Shown: positions 22,517 to 30,218 of the stretch, in pieces | Layout: each line of letters opens with the position of its first letter | Numbering within the stretch: position 1 is the first letter of the stretch | NCBI GenBank assembly: GCA_964472565.1 | Contig: CAYYNB010000066.1 | Location: forward strand, 1-30,222 | Reading direction: 5' to 3' | DNA: 30,222 nt | Source: DATAMF01 sp964472565 | GTDB taxonomy: Bacteria > Chloroflexota > Anaerolineae > Aggregatilineales > Aggregatilineaceae | Position numbers and translations under genes: made by a program | The notes under the pieces: model-generated | Database searches by the model: none | Seen by the model: only the letters and a program-made list of their open reading frames with translations | What the model was told of the DNA's origin: nothing

Positions 22517-24790
22517 ATGGATATTAACTGGTTTAGCGCCGATTATCTCCCCTGGCTGATCCTGTTTTTCCCGCTGTTGAGCTTTTTGATGATCGTGCTG
22601 TTCACAGCGCGCAATCGAATTGTCAGCCAGACGATAGCGCTCAGCGCGATCAGCCTGTCGTGGGTGCTCAGTTTAGTCGAGTTCTACCGCGTGGTGTGGG
22701 AGAAGGATGTCGAGCTGGGTAAGGAAGTCTTCGGCAGCCAGGTAGATTGGTTCGAGGCGGGCACCCATACCTTCAAGATGGGTGTGATGGTTGATCCGCT
22801 GACGGCGTATATGCTGCTGATGGTGCCGCTGGCCTGCCTGCTGATCTTCATCTATTCGCTGGGCTACATGCGCGGCGATCCACATAACTCGCGCTTTTTC
22901 GCCTATATTTCGCTGTTCGCGGGCGCGATGCTGACGCTGGTGCTGGCCGATAATATGCTGATGCTGTTCATCGGCTGGGAAGTGATGGGGCTGTGCTCGT
23001 ACCTGCTGATCGGGTTCTGGTTCCACAAAAAGAGCGCCTATCAGGCGGGCGTGAAAGCCTTCATGACCACGCGCGTGGGCGATGTGTTGATGCTGGTTGG
23101 CATCGGGTATCTGTTTGTGCAGGCCGGGACGCTGGGCTTCCGCGAGATTCTGTTCAACGAGAACATGCTGAGTGAACTGACCAGCGTGAAATCGGTGTTT
23201 CTGGGCGACGCGCTCGGCTGGAGCGCGGCCACGCTGATCGGTATTCTGCTGGTGATGGGCACGATTGGCAAAAGCTCGCAGTTCCCGCTGCACGGCTGGC
23301 TGCCGGACGCGATGGAAGGCCCGACTCCAGTCAGCGCGATGATCCACGCGGCGACGATGGTTTCCGCCGGTGTGTATATGGTTGTGCGGATGTTCCCGCT
23401 GCTGTCGGCAGGCGCGAATTTTCATAATGGCGATTACAGCGCGGCGATGTATATCATGGGCGCGATTGGCGCGATCACGGCGTTGGGCGCGGCGATTCTG
23501 GCGGTGGGGCAGAATGACATCAAGCGCATTCTGGCGTATTCCACGATCAGCCAACTGGGGTTTATGGTGGCGGCGCTGGGAATCGGCGCGTGGGTGGCGG
23601 CGGCATTCCACCTGATCAACCATGCGTTCTTCAAGGCGCTGTTGTTCATGGCGTCCGGGTCGGTGATCCATTCGATGGAACACGGCGAACAGCATGCGCA
23701 TGAACACGGGCAGCATGAGGAACCGCACGAGGAGCCGGACGGGCTGGTGATGGATTATGTCGCGCCGCCGAACGACATTACGCGGATGGGCGGGCTGATC
23801 CACCGGATTCCCGTTACGGCGATCACGATGCTGATCGGGAGCCTGTCGCTGGCCGGACTGCCGTTTATCACGGCGGGGTTCTGGTCGAAGGATGAAATTA
23901 TCGCGGATGCGTATCACGGCGCGGCGAGCGATCCGTTTCCGCTGTTTGTGTTCATGGCGCTGGTGGTTGCCGCGTTTTTGACCGCGTTTTACAGCATGCG
24001 GTTGTGGTGCATGACCTTTCTGGGCCAGCCGCGCACGCCTGCGGCTGAATATGCGGGCATTGGCACGGGGCGCAACCGCTGGGTGAAATGGTGGAACGGG
24101 ACGCGGTGGGGCAAGCAAGACCCGCGAGAAGTCGAAGAGATGGATCGGGTCAGCCGTTTGAGCGCGTTCCAGATGGAACTGCCGCTGGTGATTCTGGCGT
24201 TCCTGGCGATTTTCGCCGGGTTTATCGGCCTGCCGGAAGCGTTCTTCGGGGCGAATCCGCTGCACGACTTTTTAGCGCCGACGCTGCTCGACGAACCGGA
24301 AGTGCTCGACTTTAACCTGATGCCGATGCTGATCAGCATTCTGATCGCGCTGGGCGGGTTGGGCGTGGGATGGTGGCTGTACGGGCGGCAACCGCTGGCG
24401 GTTGGGGAAACGGATCCGGCGGAACGGGCGCTAGGTGCTGGAATCTGGAAGACGCTGCAAAACCGCTTCTATATTGATCATGCGTACCGCAAATATATTA
24501 TCCAGCCCGCGGAATGGTTCGCGGTGAATATCGTGATCCAGGCGATTGACAAAGAAACGATTGACGGTGTGCTGGAGACGATTGCCGAGGTGTTCACGAC
24601 GCTGGGCGAGACGTTCAAACGGTTCAACCGCGTGGTGATCGACGGGGTAGGCGATGGCATTCCCGAAGCGATTTTCGGATTTGCGCGGTGGTTCCGGCAG
24701 GTGCAGTCGGGGCGGGTACAACAGTATCTGCTGATTGTGACGCTGGCGCTGCTCGCCATTGGCACGCTGTTCATTTTACAGTTACGGTAG
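22517..24790 (+). CDS. nuoL: NADH-quinone oxidoreductase subunit L, lengthened form
   Basis: A 757-residue distal proton-pump subunit, longer than E. coli NuoL (613). The start is ATG 22517 with AAAGGA upstream; an in-frame TTG at 22511 is less likely. Pump residues are present: helix-5 Glu in FIGWEVMGLCSYLL, helix-7 Lys in GKSSQFPLHGWLPDAM, the His of MIHAATMVSAG, and Lys-Asp in FWSKDEIIAD. Extra length comes from a His-rich loop (residues 385-407), a Trp/Arg-rich loop, and a lengthened lateral helix near the C-terminus. There, two ~26-residue segments each begin with an Ile-Asp-Gly-Val block (Glu680 onward and Val706 onward). The final helix is YLLIVTLALLAIGTLFIL. The long lateral helix fits a complex with an extra pump subunit. 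Confidence 0.96.
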   Translation: MDINWFSADYLPWLILFFPLLSFLMIVLFTARNRIVSQTIALSAISLSWVLSLVEFYRVVWEKDVELGKEVFGSQVDWFEAGTHTFKMGVMVDPLTAYMLLMVPLACLLIFIYSLGYMRGDPHNSRFFAYISLFAGAMLTLVLADNMLMLFIGWEVMGLCSYLLIGFWFHKKSAYQAGVKAFMTTRVGDVLMLVGIGYLFVQAGTLGFREILFNENMLSELTSVKSVFLGDALGWSAATLIGILLVMGTIGKSSQFPLHGWLPDAMEGPTPVSAMIHAATMVSAGVYMVVRMFPLLSAGANFHNGDYSAAMYIMGAIGAITALGAAILAVGQNDIKRILAYSTISQLGFMVAALGIGAWVAAAFHLINHAFFKALLFMASGSVIHSMEHGEQHAHEHGQHEEPHEEPDGLVMDYVAPPNDITRMGGLIHRIPVTAITMLIGSLSLAGLPFITAGFWSKDEIIADAYHGAASDPFPLFVFMALVVAAFLTAFYSMRLWCMTFLGQPRTPAAEYAGIGTGRNRWVKWWNGTRWGKQDPREVEEMDRVSRLSAFQMELPLVILAFLAIFAGFIGLPEAFFGANPLHDFLAPTLLDEPEVLDFNLMPMLISILIALGGLGVGWWLYGRQPLAVGETDPAERALGAGIWKTLQNRFYIDHAYRKYIIQPAEWFAVNIVIQAIDKETIDGVLETIAEVFTTLGETFKRFNRVVIDGVGDGIPEAIFGFARWFRQVQSGRVQQYLLIVTLALLAIGTLFILQLR

Positions 24791-24809
24791 TCCAGGAGAG
24801 CACAACTCC

Positions 24810-26531
24810 ATGTTTAGCTTCTTCCCTGTAGACTTTTTGACCACCCTGACGCTGCTGCCGCTGGTCGGCGCGGTGATTGTCTTTGTGCTGCCGAAGGGCC
24901 AGGAAAAAACGGCGCGCTGGCTGGCTTTGGGCATCAGCCTGATCGTGCTGGTGATGGCGATTGGCGTCTTCTATACCGTGCAAGATAATCCGCCGGATGC
25001 GGGGCAGTGGGCGTATGAGGAGCAGGCGCAGTGGTTCCCGCTGCTCAACTCCACATGGCATCTCGGTGTGGACGGCCTCAGCGCGACGATGATTCTGCTG
25101 ACGGGGCTGCTGATGCCGCTGGCGATTCTGATCTCGTTCGAGATTGAAGAGCGCGTGCAGGCGGTGATGGCGCTGTTTTTGTTCCTGGAAACGGGCATGC
25201 TCGGCGTGTTTGTGGCGCTGGATATGGTGGTGTTTTTCCTGTTCTGGGAAATCGGCCTGATCCCGATGTACTTTTTGATCTTTCTGTGGGGCGGCGAAAA
25301 CCGGCGGTATGCAGCGAATAAGTTCTTCCTGTATACGATGGCCGGATCGCTGGGGCTGCTGCTGGCGATCCAGTTGGTGGGGTTGACGGTGGGCAGCTTT
25401 GATATTCCGACGGCGATTAAAGAATGGCCCGGACTGAGCAACAGCGTTGATGAACTGCTGGGCGTCGGGATCGGCAAGGTGAAATATTATGCGCTGCTCG
25501 GCTTTATGGTGGCGTTTTTGATCAAAATCCCGGCGTGGCCGTTCCACACCTGGCTGCCGGATGCGCATACCGAAGCGCCGACAGGCGGATCGATGATCCT
25601 GGCGGGTGTGCTGCTGAAACTGGGCGCGTATGGGTTCCTGCGGCTGGCGATCCCGCTGTTTCCGCAGGAATGGATTCTGAAACGCACCTTAGCCAGCCTG
25701 GAATATAACCTGGCGGATGTGCTGGGCCTGCTGGCGGTGCTGGGCATTGTGTTGGGGGCGCTGGCGGCGTGGGGTCAGAATGACTTCAAGCGGCTGGTGG
25801 CGTATTCGTCCGTGAATCATATGGGTTTTGTGGTGCTGGGGTTGGCGGTAGCGGCGCTGATGTACGGTACAAGCTGGGCGGAACAAGGCAATAATACCAG
25901 TTTGCTGGCCGGGGTTGCGGGGATTGAGTACGATGAAAATACGCCTTCTTCGGAACTGAGCGCCAAAGTGCAGGAGATGTATGGGCCGGAGCGGATCGAA
26001 GAGGACCGGGAGAACGCGCGGATCGCGCTGAACGGCGTGGTGCTGCAAATGTTCGCGCACGGCCTGTCGAGCGCAGGCATGTTCTTGCTGGTCGGGGCGC
26101 TGTATCACAAGGCGCATACGCGCGATCTGCGGCGGTTCGGCGGGTTGTGGGATATTGTGCCGGTGTACGGCGGGCTGCTGCTCTTTATGAGCATGGTATC
26201 GCTGGGACTGCCGGGGCTGATCGGGTTCGTGGGCGAGTTTATGGTGGTGTCGGGATCGTTTAAGGCGTACCCGGTGTATGTGCTGCTGGCGATGGCGGGC
26301 CTGCTGACAACGGGAATTTATATCCTGAAGGCGATTCAGAAGGTGCTGCACGGGCCGTATAACGAGGAATGGGCTGCGTATGACCGCACAGAGCATAAGC
26401 TGGAGATCACGCGGCGCGAAGTGTTTGCGATTGCGCCGCTGGTCGCGCTGGCGCTGATCACGGGGTTGTATCCGAAGTGGATTTTGGATGTGATCAATTC
26501 CGGCGTGGTGCGGTGGTTTGTGGGCGGATAG
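24810..26531 (+). CDS. nuoM: NADH-quinone oxidoreductase subunit M, first copy (intact pump residues)
   Basis: A 573-residue antiporter-like pump subunit. ATG 24810 has GGAG upstream; an in-frame extension to 24759 overlaps nuoL and has no support. All four charged positions of the proton path are kept: Glu147 (FWEIGLIPMYFLIFLWGG), Lys239 (IKIPAWPFHTWLPDAH), Lys270 (VLLKLGAYGFLR) and Glu476 (GFVGEFMVVSGSF). It is longer than E. coli NuoM (509), mainly from an acidic insertion at residues ~351-410 (EYDENTPSSELSAKVQEMYG and ERIEEDRENAR) between two helices. A nucleotidyltransferase gene starts 5 bases after its stop. Certain. Confidence 0.96.
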   Translation: MFSFFPVDFLTTLTLLPLVGAVIVFVLPKGQEKTARWLALGISLIVLVMAIGVFYTVQDNPPDAGQWAYEEQAQWFPLLNSTWHLGVDGLSATMILLTGLLMPLAILISFEIEERVQAVMALFLFLETGMLGVFVALDMVVFFLFWEIGLIPMYFLIFLWGGENRRYAANKFFLYTMAGSLGLLLAIQLVGLTVGSFDIPTAIKEWPGLSNSVDELLGVGIGKVKYYALLGFMVAFLIKIPAWPFHTWLPDAHTEAPTGGSMILAGVLLKLGAYGFLRLAIPLFPQEWILKRTLASLEYNLADVLGLLAVLGIVLGALAAWGQNDFKRLVAYSSVNHMGFVVLGLAVAALMYGTSWAEQGNNTSLLAGVAGIEYDENTPSSELSAKVQEMYGPERIEEDRENARIALNGVVLQMFAHGLSSAGMFLLVGALYHKAHTRDLRRFGGLWDIVPVYGGLLLFMSMVSLGLPGLIGFVGEFMVVSGSFKAYPVYVLLAMAGLLTTGIYILKAIQKVLHGPYNEEWAAYDRTEHKLEITRREVFAIAPLVALALITGLYPKWILDVINSGVVRWFVGG

Positions 26532-26536
26532 CGGTT

Positions 26537-26845
26537 ATGGCTGGCGTACTGCCGATGGCGGAGATTCGAGCATTTTGCCAACGGTGGCGGATTACCGAGT
26601 TGGCGCTGTTTGGTTCGGTGCTGCGCGATGATTTTGGTCCTGAAAGTGATGTGGATGTGCTGGTGACGTTTGCGCCTGATTATCATCGTTCATTGGCGGA
26701 CATGATGCAGATGCAAGATGAAATTGAGGCGATTTTTCAGCGGTCAGTGGATCTGATTAACCGCCGCACGATTGAGCAAAGTGAAAATTATCTGCGGCGG
26801 AAAGCGATTCTCAGCACGGCGAGAGCGGTATGGGCCAATTCATGA
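26537..26845 (+). CDS. MNT-type minimal nucleotidyltransferase, orphan
   Basis: A 102-residue protein with the exact GS-x10-D-x-D catalytic signature (LFGSVLRDDFGPESDVDVLV). This is the family of MNT nucleotidyltransferases that usually pair with a HEPN partner as toxin-antitoxin modules, where the MNT protein AMPylates and silences the toxin. No HEPN gene is adjacent; nuoM lies 5 bases before and nuoM2 108 bases after. The start is ATG 26537, with ATG 26555 possible. Codon third positions are richer in T and A than in the nuo genes, a hint of transfer. The last residues (WANS) and the TGA stop fall inside a palindromic repeat, so the C-terminus may have been altered by the repeat's arrival. 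The family is secure and its role inside a complex I operon is unexplained. Confidence 0.85.
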   Translation: MAGVLPMAEIRAFCQRWRITELALFGSVLRDDFGPESDVDVLVTFAPDYHRSLADMMQMQDEIEAIFQRSVDLINRRTIEQSENYLRRKAILSTARAVWANS

Positions 26846-26881
26846 ATTGCCCGGCGCAGCAAGCAGCGCCCCTACAAATAC
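26829..26881. repeat. Palindromic intergenic repeat, copy 2 (MNT-nuoM2 gap)
   Basis: It has the same core as copy 1: AATTC (26837-26841) and GAATT (26844-26848) around AT, flanked by GGG and CCC. The right side carries an extra 16-base element around CGCAGCAAGCAGCG that is itself nearly palindromic, then the shared CCCCTACAAATAC (26869-26881). It therefore looks like a mosaic of two palindrome types. Its TGA ends the upstream MNT gene. Confidence 0.75.
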
Positions 26882-26953
26882 GCGTGTTGGATGAAGCGAA
26901 GAAAGTTTAAAAAATTCCATTGTGGATACTCCTAAATAACGGGAGGCTTATGA

Positions 26954-28549
26954 ATGGTCATTACGTTTAGTGGTGTGTTAACCGGCATGCTCCTCGCGCC
27001 CATCGTGGGAGCGGTGATCATCCTGTTCCTGAACAAAGAGTCAAAGGAACAGGCGCGGATCGTCGCCGCGATGACGATGGGGATCGTGCTGCTGCTGGCG
27101 CTGGGGGTGTTCTTCGGCTATGACGTGGATGCCGCGAACAAAGCCGCTGACCAGGGACAAAGTTATTTCGCCTTCGAAGATCATGTCAAGTGGATCGAGG
27201 CGATGGGCATTAGCTGGCACCTGGGCGTGGATGGAATCAGCGCGCCGATGGTGCTGCTGACCTCGATTGCGGGCTTCTGCGGGGTGCTGATCTCGTGGGG
27301 AATCGAAGACCGGACGCGCGAATTCATGGCGTTTTTCCTGCTGCTGGTCGCGGGTGTGCTGGGCGTGTTTATCGCGGTGGACCTGTTCGTGCTGTTCTTC
27401 TTCTACGAACTGGCGATCTTCCCGATGTACTTCCTGATCGTGATCTGGGGATGGGTCGAAACACGCGAATATGCCGCTATGAAGCTCACCCTGTATATCC
27501 TGATCGGGTCGGTGTTCGCGCTGATCGGGCTGCTGGCGCTGTATTTCAAAGCGGCGGAAGCTACCGGGGTATACAGCTTCGATTTTGTGGATTTGCAGGC
27601 GGCAGCCCAAGCGGGCGCGTTTGATGGCAAATTCTTCTCGTGGGCGGGCGTCACTACTGCGAAACTATGGTTCCCGGCGATCTTCATCGGGTTCGGGGTG
27701 CTGGCGGGCTTGTGGCCGTTCCATAACTGGAGTCCCGATGGTCATGTGGCCGCGCCGACTGCCGTGTCGATGATTCACGCGGGCGTGCTGATGAAACTGG
27801 GCGCGTTCGCGGCGCTGCGCGTCGGCGTGCAGCTTCTGCCGGAAGGCGCAAAGGTGCATTTGCCCTGGATCGTGTTCCTGACGCTGATCAACGTGGTGTA
27901 CGGGGCGCTGATCGCCATGCGGCAGCGGGATTTCAAATATGTGATCGGGTTCAGTTCCGTGTCGCACATGGGACTGGTGAGCATGGGTTTTGCCACGATG
28001 AACACCGTCGGAATGACCGGGGCGGGCCTGCAAATGTTCAGTCACGGGGTGATGACGGCGCTGTTCTTCGCATGCGTCGGGATGGTGTATGACCGGGCAC
28101 ACACGCGCGATATTCCGAGTTTGGGCGGGTTTGTGACCAAACTGCCCTGGGTGGCGGTGGCGTTTATCGTCGGCGGGTTTGTCAGCATGGGGATGCCGGG
28201 AGTGAGCGGCTTTGTGGCCGCGTTCCCGATCTTCGGGGGGCTGTGGGTCCGGGGCGGATCGGCGATGAGCACGCCGTTCGGAAATTCGGGTTACTACGGC
28301 ATTATTGCGCTGATCGCGGCGCTGGGGATCATCGTCACGGCGGCGTATGTGCTGCGGGTCGTGGGACAGGTGTTCTTTGGTGAGTTCAACAAAGAACGGT
28401 TCCCGCATGTGAGCGAGATCACGGTGTATGACAAAATCGCGCTGGCGTTTTTGGTGTTCTGGCTGGTGCTGCTGGGCGTTTATCCCCGCTTGATGTCACC
28501 GATGATCGAGTCGGGCATCCGGCCTATTGTGTCCTTGCTGGGAGGTTAA
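26954..28549 (+). CDS. nuoM2: Second NuoM-like subunit with two lost proton-path residues
   Basis: A 531-residue NuoM/ND4-family membrane protein. ATG 26954 has GGGAGG 7 bases upstream; an out-of-frame ATG lies at 26950. The family pattern is complete over 14 or so helices: FFYELAIFPMYFLIVIWGW, PFHNWSPDGHVAAPTAVSMI, HAGVLMKLGAFAALR, FSSVSHMGLVSMG. Glu152 (helix 5) and Lys281 (helix 8) are kept. Aligned by eye with nuoM, the helix-7 Lys is replaced by Leu250 and the helix-12 Glu by Ala423 (GFVAAFPIF instead of GFVGEF). It may be a structural or weakly pumping subunit. It follows nuoM in order, interrupted only by the MNT gene. Identity as a NuoM paralog is sure; the pumping role is in doubt. 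Confidence 0.93.
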   Translation: MVITFSGVLTGMLLAPIVGAVIILFLNKESKEQARIVAAMTMGIVLLLALGVFFGYDVDAANKAADQGQSYFAFEDHVKWIEAMGISWHLGVDGISAPMVLLTSIAGFCGVLISWGIEDRTREFMAFFLLLVAGVLGVFIAVDLFVLFFFYELAIFPMYFLIVIWGWVETREYAAMKLTLYILIGSVFALIGLLALYFKAAEATGVYSFDFVDLQAAAQAGAFDGKFFSWAGVTTAKLWFPAIFIGFGVLAGLWPFHNWSPDGHVAAPTAVSMIHAGVLMKLGAFAALRVGVQLLPEGAKVHLPWIVFLTLINVVYGALIAMRQRDFKYVIGFSSVSHMGLVSMGFATMNTVGMTGAGLQMFSHGVMTALFFACVGMVYDRAHTRDIPSLGGFVTKLPWVAVAFIVGGFVSMGMPGVSGFVAAFPIFGGLWVRGGSAMSTPFGNSGYYGIIALIAALGIIVTAAYVLRVVGQVFFGEFNKERFPHVSEITVYDKIALAFLVFWLVLLGVYPRLMSPMIESGIRPIVSLLGG

Positions 28550-28550
28550 C

Positions 28551-30074
28551 GTGCCGTTTTCAAACGATACACAGGCGAGCATTATCGCGGTGCTGCCTGA
28601 AATTCTGATGACCACGCTGGCCTTGCTGATCCTGGCATTGGATCTGTGGTGGCCGGAAGAACGACGCGTGGGCGTGGGCGCAGTGGCGGGCGGCGGCCTG
28701 CTGCTGATCTCCGGCTTGCTGTGGACGATCAGCCTGACGCCGGATACGTTCAAAGAACAAATGCTGCTGGGCGGGATGATCCGGCATGATGAATTTACGC
28801 AGATTTTCCGCGCGATGGTGATCATGGCGGGCGGGTTAAGCTGCCTAGTGAGTATGGGCGTGGACCGGCTGCGGGATCGGGGCGATTATTACGCGATTTT
28901 GATCGTGTCGGTGATCGGGGCGAGCTTGATGAGCGCCGCCGCCGATTTGATCATGGTGTTCCTGGCGCTGGAAACGACCTCGATCACGCTGTATATGCTG
29001 GCGGGGTATCTGCGGGACGATGATCGCAGCACGGAAGCGGGCCTGAAATACTTCCTGTTCGGGGCGTTCACCTCGGCGTTTACGCTGTACGGGCTGAGCC
29101 TGTTGTATGGGTTCACGGGAGAAACCAATATTTACGCGCTGGGGCAGGTGCTGGCCCATTCAAACCGCGAGGTATCGCAGGTTGGAGTTGTCGTGGCGCT
29201 CGGACTGGTCGTGGTAGGGTTCGGGTTCAAGATCAGCGCGGTGCCGTTCCATTTCTGGACACCGGATGTGTACGAGGGCGCGCCAACGCCGATCACGGCG
29301 CTGTTGAGCACGGCAAGTAAAGCGGCGAGTTTCGGGCTGCTGCTGCGCTTTTTGCTGGCGGTTTTCCCACCGGCGTCACTGCTGGGCGGCGGAACCGCAC
29401 ATGACGCCAGCGAATTCTGGGTGCAGTTGATGGCGGTGCTGGCAACAGTGACGATGACGCTGGGCAACCTGCTGGCGCTGGCGCAGAGCAACATCAAACG
29501 GCTGCTGGCGTATTCATCGATTGCGCAGGCCGGGTATACGCTGATCGGTGTGGCGGCGATTGCGACCGATCGGAGCGGGGACGGCGCGGCAGCGGTGGCG
29601 TTTTATATGTTTATGTACGTGCTGACCAATATTCTCGCGTTCGGCGTGGTGATCGTGGTGAGCAATGCTATCGGCAGCGACGAGATTCGCGATCTGGCCG
29701 GACTGAGCCGCCGGAATGCGTGGCTGGCGCTGGGGATGGTGCTGGCGCTGATCAGCCTGGGCGGGATTCCTCCGGCGGCGGGCTTTGTGGGCAAGTTCCT
29801 GCTGTTCCGCGCGGCGGTGAACGCCGATCTGATCTGGCTGGCGCTGGTCGGCATTATCAACGTGATCATCTCGCTGTACTACTACCTGACGATTGTCAAG
29901 GTGATGTACGTGGATCGCAGCGAGAATGATGATGTGCCGATTCTGGTTACGGGGCCGTATCGCTGGGCGCTGGGCATCGCGGCGGCAGGCGTGATCCTGT
30001 TCGGGACAGTGATGGTGACTCCGCTGCTGGATTGGGCAACGGAAGCGGCTAAAGAATTATATGTGATGCTGTAA
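28551..30074 (+). CDS. nuoN: NADH-quinone oxidoreductase subunit N
   Basis: A 507-residue antiporter-like pump subunit, proximal to NuoK in the complex. GTG 28551 is chosen because GGGAGG lies 6 bases upstream and it starts 1 base after the nuoM2 stop; an in-frame TTG at 28527 would read through that site. Pump residues are present: helix-5 Glu (LALETTSITLYML), helix-7 Lys (KISAVPFHFWTPDVYEGAPT), helix-8 Lys (STASKAASFGLLL) and the helix-12 Lys typical of NuoN (PPAAGFVGKFLLF). Length is close to the usual. It is the last gene of the operon; a strong terminator follows 31 bases later. Confidence 0.96.
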   Translation: MPFSNDTQASIIAVLPEILMTTLALLILALDLWWPEERRVGVGAVAGGGLLLISGLLWTISLTPDTFKEQMLLGGMIRHDEFTQIFRAMVIMAGGLSCLVSMGVDRLRDRGDYYAILIVSVIGASLMSAAADLIMVFLALETTSITLYMLAGYLRDDDRSTEAGLKYFLFGAFTSAFTLYGLSLLYGFTGETNIYALGQVLAHSNREVSQVGVVVALGLVVVGFGFKISAVPFHFWTPDVYEGAPTPITALLSTASKAASFGLLLRFLLAVFPPASLLGGGTAHDASEFWVQLMAVLATVTMTLGNLLALAQSNIKRLLAYSSIAQAGYTLIGVAAIATDRSGDGAAAVAFYMFMYVLTNILAFGVVIVVSNAIGSDEIRDLAGLSRRNAWLALGMVLALISLGGIPPAAGFVGKFLLFRAAVNADLIWLALVGIINVIISLYYYLTIVKVMYVDRSENDDVPILVTGPYRWALGIAAAGVILFGTVMVTPLLDWATEAAKELYVML

Positions 30075-30105
30075 GTGGCTGGTTATTAGTTGATGGTGAT
30101 TGGTG

Positions 30106-30136
30106 GGGCGGACTCGGAAGGGTTCGCCCTTTTTTT
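30106..30136 (+). terminator. Rho-independent terminator of the nuo operon
   Basis: GGGCGGAC (30106-30113) pairs with GTTCGCCC (30122-30129), eight pairs with one G-T, an 8-base loop, then seven T residues (30130-30136). Textbook intrinsic terminator shape, 31 bases after the nuoN stop. Confidence 0.9.
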
Positions 30137-30195
30137 GTTGGATACCCCCGCCCCCCCTTTTGATACTGTCTGAGGGGAGAAAAGGTTAAATTGGT

Positions 30196-30218
30196 GACGC
30201 GAAACCCCATTTCGCGTC
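30196..30218. repeat. Inverted repeat at the window edge
   Basis: GACGCGAAA (30196-30204) and TTTCGCGTC (30210-30218) are perfect reverse complements with a CCCCA loop. It may be a terminator for a gene beyond the window or an operator. The 50 bases before it include a C-rich tract (30144-30157) and hold no gene. Confidence 0.5.

Noticed and set aside
22673..24265. 530-codon open frame on the minus strand opposite nuoL
   Set aside because: Its composition (Arg, His, Gln) mirrors the codon pattern of nuoL read backwards, and nuoL is certain.
26846..26953. Possible HEPN toxin partner after the MNT gene
   Set aside because: Only 108 bases before nuoM2, largely filled by the palindromic repeat; no open frame with the R-x4-6-H motif.
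26954..28549. Second NuoM as an Mrp-type Na+/H+ antiporter subunit
   Set aside because: The conserved blocks and neighbours are those of complex I NuoM/ND4, and no other mrp genes are present. The loss of the helix-7 Lys would be equally odd in MrpD.
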